From Brevibacillus_C sp046036945 (GTDB taxonomy: Bacteria; Bacillota; Bacilli; Brevibacillales; Brevibacillaceae), in the NCBI RefSeq assembly GCF_046036945.1, contig NZ_JBJQOQ010000017.1, positions 39,908 through 103,907 of the forward strand: a DNA stretch of 64,000 nt. Direction: 5' to 3'. The position numbers and the translations under genes are program-made. This document shows positions 35,517-44,332 of the stretch, piece after piece. The stretch's first letter is position 1, and every line of letters begins with the position of its first letter. Under the pieces are notes generated by a model. That model made no database searches. It saw nothing but the letters and a program-made list of their open reading frames with translations, and was not told the DNA's origin.

Positions 35517-37469
35517 CTAGAGCTTTACGGCCAATTCGAATCCTTGCAAGATGGCCTCCTCGGCTGAAAGAGGCTTTACGCAATCGCCGATCATATGGAC
35601 ATTCGGGACCGCGCCTTTCAACTCGCGGTATAGATCGGCGACCTGAATATTGCCGTAGGCCAGAACAACCGTATCGATATTCTCGCGCCGCATCGTTTGG
35701 CCCGTGTAGATATTTTCAAAAACAACCGCCGCAGGCTCGATTTTCGCCAGCTTGTAATTCGGGTGCATGCCGACCCCATCCATATATAGCTCGGCGAGGA
35801 TCATCGAACGCACATACGATTGCAGACCAAATCCGATCTGGACACAGCTCGATACGATCTCCACTTCGCACCCCTGATTTTTCAGGTACATGGCTGTGCC
35901 GACACCCGGCATGTCTCCCTTCCAGTCGGCGACAACGACCCTTTTACCTGCCGTTTTTTTCCGATTCAGGATGTCCCAAGCAGTCGCTACATGGGGCAGA
36001 TCAAACCCCTCCACATCGGGAAAATACGGAACGGAGCCTGTCGCCAAAACCACTTCCTCCGCTTTCAGCGAGAGGATCAGCTCTTTGGTCGCTTCCGTGC
36101 CCAGCAGGACTTCTACCCGATGGAACTCCAGCTCTTTCTTGAGATTGGGGATCAGTTCGCCGAATTCCTCGCGCCCCGGGATGACCCGGGCCAGCTTTAC
36201 CTGTCCGCCCAGTTCGTCCGACTTCTCCAGCAGCGTCACGTTATGCCCTCTTTCAGCCAGGATCACGGCGGCTTTCATCCCGGCCGGGCCGCCGCCTACG
36301 ACGACGATTCGCTTTCTGATCTCAGCTTTTGGCAGATCCGCATACAGCGTCTCCCGGCCTGTTACCGGATTTTGAATGCAGCTGATCGGTTCGTCCTTTT
36401 GCATATGTCCGATGCACGCCTGATTGCATCCGATACAAAACCTGATCCGATGATACTCTCCGCGCAGAGCCTTATTCGGCATATGCGGATCGCAGATCAT
36501 CGCTCTGGTCATCCCTACCATGTCGGCCTGTCCATTGGCCAGCACCTTTTCAGCGATGACCGGATCGTTGATTCTGGATGTGAGCAAAATCGGAACGGAT
36601 ACAGCTTCCCTGATCCTTGCCGCATGAGGGGCAAAGTGGGCAGGCGGAATCGGTGCCGGCGGAACGATGAAGACCGAACTGGCATAAGTAGATGAACTGC
36701 CTCCCACCAAGCTGAAGTAATCGAATCCCCCGATTTCACGATCACAGTACTTTAGAATTTCCAACACTTCATCAAAAGAAAGTCCCTCTTTGACAAAATC
36801 GTCTACGCTCAACCTCAGGCCCACCGGAAACTGATCCCCGACTTTTCCGCGAACTGCGGTCACTGTCTCTCGTAAAAACCTCATCCGGTTTTCAAATGAA
36901 CCTCCGTACTCATCCCGCCGCAGGTTCATGCGCGGTGACCAAAACTGGTTGATCAAATACCCGTGGGAAGCGACGATTTCCACCCCGTCCAGTCCGCCCT
37001 TTTGCACCCGTTCGGCCGTTTCTCCATACCCCTGAATGATGGCTTTGATCTCTTCGGCAGCCAATTCCCTCGGCATGATCCGAAAGCGGTCAGACGGCAC
37101 GGGTGAAGGGGCGAGCGGAACAGCCGGGCCAGAGGGAGAAATCTCCTTGCCAGGGTGGAACAGCTGCACGAACATCTTCGTTCCATAAGGATGAACAGCC
37201 GCCGCCAGTTGTTCGTAATACGGGATGACCCCGTCATGGTGGGCCGCAATCGTATCCGAGGTCATCGAGGCGCTGGGGTGTACGGCATTCGCCTCAAGCA
37301 CGATTAATCCTGCCCCGCCCCTCGCCCTTTCCCGGTGGTAGTGGATCAGTCTTTGAGTCGGCAGACCATCCTGGACATATGTGGTCATGTGGCCGGTGCT
37401 CAATATGCGGTTTTTGATCCAGATGCTGCCGATTTGCTTTGGGGTAAAAAGAAAGCGAAAGGTCGTCAA
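35517..37469 (-). CDS. FMN/FAD Fe-S oxidoreductase, DgcA/StcD-like demethylase
   Basis: A 650-residue flavoprotein of the NADH:flavin oxidoreductase / 2,4-dienoyl-CoA reductase family. Residues 1-350 are an FMN TIM barrel (FQLFHPGKE-like FVQLFHPGKEI, EIVASHGYLINQFWSPRMNLRRDEYGGS). The 4Fe-4S ligands are in CIGCNQACIG...SC (C-x2-C-x3-C-x11-C). The FAD/NAD domain starts VVVGGGPAGMKAAVILAERG. It is linked to ETF and an Fe-S membrane oxidase, the same set that demethylates dimethylglycine (DgcA/B) and stachydrine. I infer an N-methylated substrate. The start is TTG 37469 behind GAGGGGG; ATG-less longer frames run to 37523. Confidence 0.86.
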   Translation of the reverse strand: MTTFRFLFTPKQIGSIWIKNRILSTGHMTTYVQDGLPTQRLIHYHRERARGGAGLIVLEANAVHPSASMTSDTIAAHHDGVIPYYEQLAAAVHPYGTKMFVQLFHPGKEISPSGPAVPLAPSPVPSDRFRIMPRELAAEEIKAIIQGYGETAERVQKGGLDGVEIVASHGYLINQFWSPRMNLRRDEYGGSFENRMRFLRETVTAVRGKVGDQFPVGLRLSVDDFVKEGLSFDEVLEILKYCDREIGGFDYFSLVGGSSSTYASSVFIVPPAPIPPAHFAPHAARIREAVSVPILLTSRINDPVIAEKVLANGQADMVGMTRAMICDPHMPNKALRGEYHRIRFCIGCNQACIGHMQKDEPISCIQNPVTGRETLYADLPKAEIRKRIVVVGGGPAGMKAAVILAERGHNVTLLEKSDELGGQVKLARVIPGREEFGELIPNLKKELEFHRVEVLLGTEATKELILSLKAEEVVLATGSVPYFPDVEGFDLPHVATAWDILNRKKTAGKRVVVADWKGDMPGVGTAMYLKNQGCEVEIVSSCVQIGFGLQSYVRSMILAELYMDGVGMHPNYKLAKIEPAAVVFENIYTGQTMRRENIDTVVLAYGNIQVADLYRELKGAVPNVHMIGDCVKPLSAEEAILQGFELAVKL

Positions 37470-37483
37470 GCGTGATATCCCCC

Positions 37484-38005
37484 TCAATTCACGATATTTC
37501 TCTGGTTGAGATTCCCCCGCCAAAAGCCTCCGACAGAATGCGTGATGTCATAAGAGATAATGAAGGCCTTGGCATCTGTCTGTTTGATCGACGACAGCAG
37601 ATCAGCGTATTCTTTGCGCTTGGCGATGACCAGGTAGACCTTTCTGTAGCCGCTTGCGCCTTGCCCAAGCCAGGTGGTCACTCCGTATCCTCTGTCCCGC
37701 AGCTTTTGCTCCAATTCAAGCTCGTTGTCCGTGATGATCTGCAGTCCGATGTACCCCAAGGCGATTTTTTGCTCAATATAGGTTCCCAGCAAAATTCCGG
37801 CCCCGTAAGACGCGCTGTAGATAAAAATGCCCCAAAACGATTCAAGGTTGTTCAGCACAAGCGCAAGCCCGTAGATGTACACCAGAATTTCAATCGTGCC
37901 GATCATGGCGGCCAGGAGCTTCCGGCCCTTGATCATCAGTACGACCCGAAAGGAATTAAGCGAAACGTACGTAATTTGAATGAGACCCATCAATACGTAA
38001 ACCAT
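37484..38005 (-). CDS. UPF0316/DUF2179 membrane protein
   Basis: A 173-residue protein with three N-terminal hydrophobic segments (MVYVLMGLIQITYVSLNSFRVVL, AAMIGTIEILVYIYGLALVL, GIFIYSASYGAGILLGTYIEQ) and a soluble C-terminal DUF2179 domain with GYGVTTWLGQGASGYRKVYLVIAKRKEY. The latter domain in other proteins binds small ligands such as cyclic nucleotides. The frame is open up to ATG 38098, which overlaps the gntR stop (ATGA) and would give a 31-residue extension; I prefer ATG 38005, where the conserved part starts. It sits between the regulator and the catabolic genes, without an obvious role there. Confidence 0.8.
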   Translation of the reverse strand: MVYVLMGLIQITYVSLNSFRVVLMIKGRKLLAAMIGTIEILVYIYGLALVLNNLESFWGIFIYSASYGAGILLGTYIEQKIALGYIGLQIITDNELELEQKLRDRGYGVTTWLGQGASGYRKVYLVIAKRKEYADLLSSIKQTDAKAFIISYDITHSVGGFWRGNLNQRNIVN

Positions 38006-38094
38006 TGTCCTCGACCCCAGTCTCTCGTCATTGGTGCAGCCAGTTTTTTCATCGGATGTTTGAAATCGTTTGCAACATTCCAGTCGTGCCGCCG

Positions 38095-38748
38095 TCATGG
38101 ATGTATCATCAAGTCAATATGCTCCTTAAGCGCCTGGATCGCTTTGTTCAGATCACCCGTTCGACAGACTTGCAGCAGCCTCTCATGAGGTTCGACGAAC
38201 TCGGCCAGGTATTGGTCGGGATATTGCTGCTCCAAGTGCTGGTAGGCGTAGTGCAGACGGATGCGATTCATGATCGTCTCCCAGACCGTGGTGATGCTCC
38301 CCATCCCTGATGACTCGATAATCACCTGGTGGAATTGAAGATCCAGTTCCACGATCATATACAGTTCCTGCAGGATAACCCCCTTTTTCATCTCCTGGAT
38401 GATGCTGGCGAGTGTGTCGTACGTTTGCTCATTCCATAGATGAAGCCCCTTTTTCAGCGCGTAGGTCTCCATGTTCCTTCGCATCGGAATCAGCAGTTCG
38501 ACGACTTCCTCCTCTGATATAGCGGCCACCTTTGTCTCCTTGTACGGGGTCGATATGACGTAGCCTTCCATTTCCAGCTGTTGAATGGCCTCCCGGATCG
38601 GCCCCCGGCTCACTCCCAGATCGCTTGCGAGCTGAGTTTCCGTAAGCTTGTCGCCTGGACGCAAATTCCCCTGAAAAATCAACTTCCGAATCTCATTGGC
38701 GATACGATACCTCATGGAGGATTTGGCAATGCTGTGTTTCAAATCCAT
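38095..38748 (-). CDS. GntR-family regulator, FCD (FadR) type
   Basis: A 217-residue repressor-type regulator. The winged helix-turn-helix is at about residues 10-75 (GDKLTETQLASDLGVSRGPIREAIQQLEMEGYV) and the FCD ligand domain follows, with metal/ligand residues in LDLQFHQVIIESSG and VEPHERLL. ATG 38748 follows GGAAAG; upstream GTG and TTG codons in frame are possible. It is the first gene of the 13-kb operon and probably controls its own promoter through two TTGTNNACAA sites. The effector is presumably the substrate or an intermediate. Confidence 0.9.
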   Translation of the reverse strand: MDLKHSIAKSSMRYRIANEIRKLIFQGNLRPGDKLTETQLASDLGVSRGPIREAIQQLEMEGYVISTPYKETKVAAISEEEVVELLIPMRRNMETYALKKGLHLWNEQTYDTLASIIQEMKKGVILQELYMIVELDLQFHQVIIESSGMGSITTVWETIMNRIRLHYAYQHLEQQYPDQYLAEFVEPHERLLQVCRTGDLNKAIQALKEHIDLMIHP

Positions 38749-38805
38749 CACTCTTTCCTGACGAAACAAGAATTGTTGTTGCAGTGTTAGTTGTTAGATT
38801 GTTAA

Positions 38806-38861
38806 TTGTAGACAACGTTTCGTGTCTCGATATTACAATATTACGATTATTTTGTAAACAA
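38806..38861 (-). promoter_or_regulatory. Promoter and operators of the catabolic operon
   Basis: On the minus strand TTTACA (38853-38858), a 17-base spacer, and TAATAT (38830-38835) form a good SigA promoter. Two 10-base palindromes of form TTGTNNACAA lie at 38852-38861, overlapping the -35 box, and 38806-38815, just downstream of the expected start. Such sites suit a GntR/FCD dimer. Confidence 0.65.
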
Positions 38862-38886
38862 TTGATTTAGACAAATAAAAAGACGG

Positions 38887-38915
38887 CCCAAGCGGATTGA
38901 TGCGTTCCGCTCGGG
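38887..38915 (-). terminator. Terminator of the symporter genes
   Basis: The minus strand forms CCCGAGCGGA / TCCGCTTGGG (nine of ten pairs) followed by CCGTCTTTTTATTTG. It lies 22 bases past the small accessory protein stop. Confidence 0.75.
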
Positions 38916-38936
38916 ACATCCTTTCAGCCTGCTATG

Positions 38937-39080
38937 TCATTCCTCTCGACCCGTCCTGTTCCTGCGCATGCCAAGCTGCCCGATGATTTCCCGAATGGAT
39001 ACCACCGCGATGAACAGCATGCCGACACCGCCCCAGAGAAAGACCAGCCAGTTGTAAACCGAATACATCGACAGCGTCAT
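38937..39080 (-). CDS. Symporter small accessory protein (47 residues)
   Basis: A short frame with ATG 39080 behind AGGAGGGG, starting 12 bases after the symporter stop. It encodes MTLSMYSVYNW, one hydrophobic helix (LVFLWGGVGMLFIAVVSI) and a positively charged tail (RRNRTGREE). Small single-helix proteins of this kind are encoded next to sodium:solute symporters in many Bacillota and Proteobacteria. Its position and topology fit that group well. The likely role is stabilising or regulating the transporter. Confidence 0.78.
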   Translation of the reverse strand: MTLSMYSVYNWLVFLWGGVGMLFIAVVSIREIIGQLGMRRNRTGREE

Positions 39081-39092
39081 GCTTCACCCCTC

Positions 39093-40592
39093 CTACATGT
39101 TGACCCGGTGCTCAGGCTGATACTGCTTCAGCTTCCCAAAGTCGAATCGGGACTTGGAAAACGGCAGCGACAGCAGAATCAGCAGAAACGGTACGCCCAG
39201 CGACAGCATATTGCCGACGAACCAGTTGATCTCGTCATCGGAAATGGCGAAGTACGCGGTTAAACCGGCAGCCAAACCGAGAAAAATGGAAACAAACGCT
39301 CCCCGGGTGTGCAGCCTTGGCGACCAAAGGCCGATGATCAGGGCTGCGGTCGGGGCGGCGAACAGGATTCCGCTGAAGATATCGAGCTTTAACAAGGAGA
39401 CCCCGTCAAGCAGCATGGCACACAGCCCGATGACGATCCCCGCCAGCAGGATAACTCTTTTGCCGAACCTCGTCTGCTCCTTTTCTTCCGCCTGCCGGTT
39501 GAGATATTTTTTGTAAAAATCGATCGTAAACATCGCCTGGACGCCAGCCAAACCGTTGCCGCCGGTGGTCAATCCGGCCATGAAGATCAGGATGACAAAC
39601 GCGACCGCCCCAAAGCTGCCGAGGAAGTGGCTGAAAATATACGGCGCCGCACCAGTCGTGACCGCCAGTTCTTCGGGTGTCACGCGAAGGGCGAACACGC
39701 CGCCGCCCACGACATTTCCAAAGATGATCGGGATGGGCAGCCAGGCGAGGATCGTGCCGACCAGATACGCCCACATCAAGCTGCGGGAATTGGCCGCCGA
39801 GGCAGCTGTCGAGTAGTACCCCTGGCTCAGCAGCACCTGCCCCATCGCCACGACCACGGCGGAAAATCCGTAGCGCAATCCGGCTGCGCCAAAGAAATTC
39901 AGCGCCTCCGGGTTGTAATTGGGGTTGGCAGGGTTGCTCTGTGCATCGAGCAGCCCGTTGTACATGTTTTCCAGGCCGATTTCCTTGATCAAAAGCGGAA
40001 CCGTAATAAATACCACAAGCATAATGACGAAGAATTGAAAGACGGAATTAAAAATCGAGCCGCGCAGACCGGCAACCGCGATATAGCCGGCAAACAGGAC
40101 CGCCGAGACGAACGCGACCAGCTTGTAGTTCATCCCGAAGGCGTATTGAAACGCATAGGCGATGCCCACCGACTGCATGACACAGACGTACAGGACGAGG
40201 GCGACGCCAAAGGCAAAAAACAGGTTGGCCAGCCGCTCGCCAAATCGCTCGCGGATAAATTCGATAAAAGTAGTCGTCCGCGGCATTACCTTTCTTAAAC
40301 GGAGCGCGACGGGAATGAAGATGACAAACGGAACGATGGCCCCCCAACCGTAGTTGAAGCCGCCGCTGACGCCAAACCAGATGCCCGCCTCGGACGCGCC
40401 CATGATCGTGCCTGTCCAGACCCAGGCGGTAAATACGCTCGCCGATATAATGCCAAATGGAATCCGTCTCCCCGCCGCCACCAATTCGTCGACGCTGTCG
40501 AGGGGAAACCTCTTGTTGAGAAACCACGCGATGAAAAGAAGCGCCGCTCCGAACAAGCAAAAGATCAGATAGCCGGCCGCTGCAGTTGACAT
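39093..40592 (-). CDS. Sodium:solute symporter (SSS family)
   Basis: A 499-residue transporter of the sodium:solute symporter family with about 13 hydrophobic segments. Family features include FTAWVWTGTIMGASEAGIWFGVSGGFNYGWG at helix 2, GSIFNSVFQFFVIMLVV, GQVLLSQGYYSTAASAANSR and FMAGLTTGGNGLAGVQAMFTIDFYKKYL. The start lies behind AAAGGAGGGG. Substrates of this family include proline, pantothenate, urea, choline and monocarboxylates; none can be assigned here. Confidence 0.9.
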   Translation of the reverse strand: MSTAAAGYLIFCLFGAALLFIAWFLNKRFPLDSVDELVAAGRRIPFGIISASVFTAWVWTGTIMGASEAGIWFGVSGGFNYGWGAIVPFVIFIPVALRLRKVMPRTTTFIEFIRERFGERLANLFFAFGVALVLYVCVMQSVGIAYAFQYAFGMNYKLVAFVSAVLFAGYIAVAGLRGSIFNSVFQFFVIMLVVFITVPLLIKEIGLENMYNGLLDAQSNPANPNYNPEALNFFGAAGLRYGFSAVVVAMGQVLLSQGYYSTAASAANSRSLMWAYLVGTILAWLPIPIIFGNVVGGGVFALRVTPEELAVTTGAAPYIFSHFLGSFGAVAFVILIFMAGLTTGGNGLAGVQAMFTIDFYKKYLNRQAEEKEQTRFGKRVILLAGIVIGLCAMLLDGVSLLKLDIFSGILFAAPTAALIIGLWSPRLHTRGAFVSIFLGLAAGLTAYFAISDDEINWFVGNMLSLGVPFLLILLSLPFSKSRFDFGKLKQYQPEHRVNM

Positions 40593-41069
40593 TCACACCC
40601 CTCCTTTGAAACACTCGCGACAAAAACCATGGCTGTGTCTGAGGATATAGTTTAGTATGTGGATGGAAGCAATTGCAACACTTACCTCCCGTCATATGCA
40701 GAACCAGTTTGAAAAACAGATGGAACAGGAACTCTATGAAACGATTTCATACATTTGCAGGAGGATTAGAATTCATACGTAAGCTGAATGAAAAACAAGG
40801 GTGTATTTTCTTTTTTCTGCAAACGATTGTCATTCCCAGCCTGCGATTCAAGTTGTGGTGCATTCAGCAACACCCCCCCTCAACATATGAGTCTACCAAT
40901 CCGACCTATACCAAACCCTATAGACCATTTCATCCCATCCCAGGATAACCTTACATGTAATCCTTCTCGCCAATATCCAGCGCGGCTAAACTCCACATCA
41001 TAACCAGTCACACACAAAAAAACACCGCTTCATCCGAGATCGCTGCCCTTCAAAAGCAGTGCTCTTTTC
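40593..41069. other. 477-base intergenic region
   Basis: This stretch lies between the symporter start and the acyl-CoA synthetase stop. It should hold the symporter promoter and, at its left end, the terminator of the synthetase operon. Open frames in it (for example 40788-41003) have no ribosome binding site and poor composition, so I see no gene. A short CT-rich tract and CCAATCCGACCTATACC-like sequence show no repeat structure I can name. Confidence 0.5.
41023..41061 (-). terminator. Terminator of the liv operon 2 - synthetase transcript
   Basis: On the minus strand CACTGCTT pairs with AAGCGGTG (one G-U) and is followed by TTTTTTTGTG. It begins nine bases after the synthetase stop. Confidence 0.7.
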
Positions 41070-43019
41070 TTATTCACTCCTTCTGCCGCACTCCACCCGA
41101 ATCTTCCCGATCGACTCCGGATTATCCAGCGAGCTCAAATCACCGGGATCCTGATTCAGGTAAGCAGCACGAATGGCCCGGCGCATGATTTTTGCGCTGC
41201 GCGTCTTCGGCAGTTCCGAGACAAAGTGCAGCTCTTTGGGCCGGAGCGATTTCCCCAGCCGGTCTGTCACCATCTGCATCAACTCGGCAGACAGCCCTCC
41301 TCCAGGGTCCTGCCCCGCGTTCAAGATGACAAAACAGACGGGCACTTCGCCTTTCAGCTCATCCGGGACGCCGATGACGCCCGCTTCCATCACAGCGGGG
41401 TGGTCGACCAGAATCGATTCGATCTCGGCAGGTCCCATCCGCTTGCCCGCTACATTCAGCGTGTCGTCGGAGCGTCCGATGATGGTCCAAAAATCATCAT
41501 CGCCCCGCAGCACGGCATCGCCGTGAATCCACGTGTCGTCCCATACCGTCCAGTAGGTGTTTTCATAACGTTCGGGATCCTGCCAAAAACCGTGCGTCAT
41601 GCCCAGCCAGGGCTGTCTGATGACCAGTTCGCCGGCGGCTCCCCTGACCGGCCGCTTCTGCAGGTCGTAAACATCGGCATCCATGCCGAGCAGAGCGGAG
41701 TTGAACCCGCCGGGGGCGATTGGCTTCAAGAGGGTGTTGCTGACAATGCCGCCGCCAATCTCCGTGCCGCCGGAGATGTTCAGGATGGGCACTTTGCTGT
41801 GGCCCGCTTTTTCGAACAGCCACATCCAGGCCCGCGGATCCCACGGCTCGCCCGTCGAGGCGATCCCCTGCAGGCTGGACAGGTCGAAGCGGCTGGGCAA
41901 TTCCTCCCCGTACTGCATAACGGAGCGGATCAGCGTGGGGGCAATGCCTAACAGCGATACCCGATGCTTCTCCACCGCCGCCCACAGCCGGTCGGGACGG
42001 GGATAATCAGGTGCGCCTTCGTAGAGCATGACGGCCGCGCCATTTGCCAGCGCCCCGAATACGACGATCGGCCCCATTACCCAGCCCATGTCTGTAAGCC
42101 ACAGGACCGTCTCGCCGGGATGCAGGTCGAGATTGTACCCGAGCTCAAAGGCCGCCCGGATGGCAAAGCTGCCGTGTGTGTGGACGGTGCCCTTCGGCCG
42201 CCCGGTAGTGCCCGACGTGTAGATGATCACGAACGGGTCCATGCTGCCCATCCGCTCTGTCGGCGCTTCCCCGGCGCCTGCCTCCAGCTCGGACCAGTCT
42301 ACGTCCCTGTCCGGATGCCAGGCTGTCTCCCTGTTGTACCGCCGGACGACCACGACCTTTTCCACACAGCCGGCCATCTCTGCCGCCTGGTCTGCCACTT
42401 CTTTCATCGGTATGAACTTGCCGCGGCGAAGCTGTCCGTCTGCGGTGATCAACATCTTCGCCTCCGCGCTGACCAGCCGCTTGGCGATGGGATCAGCGCC
42501 AAACCCTGAATATGCCGCCGTAAATATGGCCCCGATCTTGGCGATGGCCAGCACGGCCACGACCGTTTCGGGAATCATCGGCAAGTAGATGCCGATCCGG
42601 TCGCCCTGCCGGATTCCCTGCCGCTTTAGTCCATCGGCTACGCGGTTTACCCGCGCAGCCAACTCCCGGTACGTGTACTTCTCCACCGCTCCGTCTTCCC
42701 GCTCCCAGATGAGCGCCAGCCGCTCGGCAGACGCGGGATCGCGCAGCCATTTGTCCAGCGCGTTGTGGACGACATTAAGCTTGCCGCCGACAAACCACTC
42801 GGGCCACTTCATCCCGCGAGAGAGGTCAAGCGTCTGCGTATACGGCTCAAACCATTCCGTCCCGACCGCTTTCTCCGCCTCTCCCCAAAACCAGGCGATG
42901 TCGCCAATCGACGCCTGGTACAATTGATCGTAATCCTGGAACCCCTGCTGCGTCATCCAACGATACAACCGCGATCTTTGCAGGGTCTCCGCTGATGGAA
43001 ACCACACCGGTTCGGCCAC
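41070..43019 (-). CDS. AMP-forming acyl-CoA synthetase (acetyl-CoA synthetase family)
   Basis: A 649-residue acyl-activating enzyme that makes an acyl-AMP and then the CoA thioester. The adenylate motif is YTSGTTGRPKGTVHTHG, the acceptor region ISGGTEIGGGIVSN, and GDDDFWTIIGRSDDTLNVAGKRMGPAEIE leads to the C-terminal lysine in KTRSAKIMRRAIR. The N-terminal extension with WFWGEAEKAVGTEWFEPY is typical of the acetyl/propionyl/acetoacetyl-CoA synthetase branch. It lies last in a Liv-type uptake operon, 12 bases after the binding protein, so it probably activates the imported carboxylic acid. Confidence 0.88.
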   Translation of the reverse strand: MAEPVWFPSAETLQRSRLYRWMTQQGFQDYDQLYQASIGDIAWFWGEAEKAVGTEWFEPYTQTLDLSRGMKWPEWFVGGKLNVVHNALDKWLRDPASAERLALIWEREDGAVEKYTYRELAARVNRVADGLKRQGIRQGDRIGIYLPMIPETVVAVLAIAKIGAIFTAAYSGFGADPIAKRLVSAEAKMLITADGQLRRGKFIPMKEVADQAAEMAGCVEKVVVVRRYNRETAWHPDRDVDWSELEAGAGEAPTERMGSMDPFVIIYTSGTTGRPKGTVHTHGSFAIRAAFELGYNLDLHPGETVLWLTDMGWVMGPIVVFGALANGAAVMLYEGAPDYPRPDRLWAAVEKHRVSLLGIAPTLIRSVMQYGEELPSRFDLSSLQGIASTGEPWDPRAWMWLFEKAGHSKVPILNISGGTEIGGGIVSNTLLKPIAPGGFNSALLGMDADVYDLQKRPVRGAAGELVIRQPWLGMTHGFWQDPERYENTYWTVWDDTWIHGDAVLRGDDDFWTIIGRSDDTLNVAGKRMGPAEIESILVDHPAVMEAGVIGVPDELKGEVPVCFVILNAGQDPGGGLSAELMQMVTDRLGKSLRPKELHFVSELPKTRSAKIMRRAIRAAYLNQDPGDLSSLDNPESIGKIRVECGRRSE

Positions 43020-43031
43020 AGCCTTCCCTCC

Positions 43032-44282
43032 TCACTTCCCGTAAATAAAAGTCTTGGTACCGGGATCGTACTTGACGGGCCCTTCTACTTTCTCCAGCTT
43101 CCCGCCTTTTGCCTGGGTCAGGAACAGCGTCGTCTGTCCGTAGCGCGTATCTGGCGTGTAGAACACGTCGTGGTACAGAGAACCGTCCCAATCCTTCAAC
43201 GTCTCCATCTGCGCAATGAAGTTGTCCCAGGTGAGGTTGTCGCCGCTGCGCTTGATCCCTTCCACGAGGATTTGCGCCGCCGCCCATCCCGCCTGGGCGC
43301 TGCCGTTCGGGCTGGAACTCGGAAAATCCTTTGTAAATTGGTCGAGGAATTCCTTCAGCTTGGGATTGTCTGTCTCATCGATGGTAGGCGTGGACAGCGA
43401 TGAATACACCCCGTTCCAGCTCTCCCCCGCCAGGTCGAACATCACCTTTTGGTCCATCCCGATGGCGTAGGTGACCATCAGTGGAATATTTGTTGCGTCG
43501 ATCTTGGCCAGCTGGGTTCGCAGCGCGGCGGCCGGCTTCTGCACGCCTGTCATGATGATGACATCGGGACTCAGCTGCTTGAGCTTCTGGGCATGGGAGC
43601 TGAAGTCGACATCCTGCACGTTGTAGGGAAGCTCCCCGGCGATCTCGACTCCGCCCAGCGACTGGGCATACTCCTTGGCTCCTTTTAGCCCTTCTTTCCC
43701 GTAGTCGTCATTCTCGTAGATGATCGCGATTCGCTTGGCGCCCATTTTCTTAACAGCGTAGTCGACGAAGAACTTCCCTTCAATGTTGTAGTTCATCTGT
43801 GCGCCAAACCAGTTTTTGCGGATCGGCTCAAGAAAGGCGCTGGTAGACGCCGGGGACGGCCCGACCATCGGGATTTCCGTGAACAGCGATTCCGCCGCCT
43901 GGTGGCAGGGCGTACAGGTCGTCGCCACGATGGCAAACACCTTGTCCTCCTGCACCAGCTTGGTCGCTACCGGCACGGTTTTGCTCGGCTGGTATTCGTT
44001 GTCGTAGGCGATCAGCTTCAACTTCCGGCCGTTGACGCCGCCCTGCGCGTTCACCAGGTTGACGTATGACTGAATCCCCTGCCGGATGGTGTCGTAGTTG
44101 GCGGCAAATCCGGTCTGCGGACCAAAGTGGCCGATCAGAATCTCGCTGTCTGTCACCCCTTGGGCATACTTGCCATTGCCGGATGGCGACGATGTTCCGC
44201 CTGCGCCGCACCCGGCCAAACCGATCGCCAGCAGGGAAGCGATCAGCATCGTTCCAAACCGCAACAATCTGTTTTTCTTCAT
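43032..44282 (-). CDS. Liv-type substrate-binding lipoprotein (operon 2)
   Basis: A 416-residue Peripla_BP_6 lipoprotein. The signal ends at the lipobox GLAG-C (about residue 26), followed by a Gly/Ser-rich stretch and then DSEILIGHFGPQTGFAANYDTIRQGIQSYVNLVNAQGGVNGRKL. It further has FAIVATTCTPCHQAAESLF and a C-terminus ending VKYDPGTKTFIYGK. ATG 44282 follows GAGGAGGAT; the open frame runs 18 codons further without a site. This type more often binds organic or aromatic acids than leucine (family knowledge). It sits between livF and the synthetase. Confidence 0.87.
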   Translation of the reverse strand: MKKNRLLRFGTMLIASLLAIGLAGCGAGGTSSPSGNGKYAQGVTDSEILIGHFGPQTGFAANYDTIRQGIQSYVNLVNAQGGVNGRKLKLIAYDNEYQPSKTVPVATKLVQEDKVFAIVATTCTPCHQAAESLFTEIPMVGPSPASTSAFLEPIRKNWFGAQMNYNIEGKFFVDYAVKKMGAKRIAIIYENDDYGKEGLKGAKEYAQSLGGVEIAGELPYNVQDVDFSSHAQKLKQLSPDVIIMTGVQKPAAALRTQLAKIDATNIPLMVTYAIGMDQKVMFDLAGESWNGVYSSLSTPTIDETDNPKLKEFLDQFTKDFPSSSPNGSAQAGWAAAQILVEGIKRSGDNLTWDNFIAQMETLKDWDGSLYHDVFYTPDTRYGQTTLFLTQAKGGKLEKVEGPVKYDPGTKTFIYGK

Positions 44283-44332
44283 GAATATCCTCCTCACATG
44301 GGACCTTCCCCTGAATGGGGAAGTCCTGATCT

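Noticed and set aside
40788..41003. 71-codon plus-strand frame in the 477-base gap
   Set aside because: No ribosome site, Pro/Ser-rich composition and no recognisable fold; it overlaps the terminator region.
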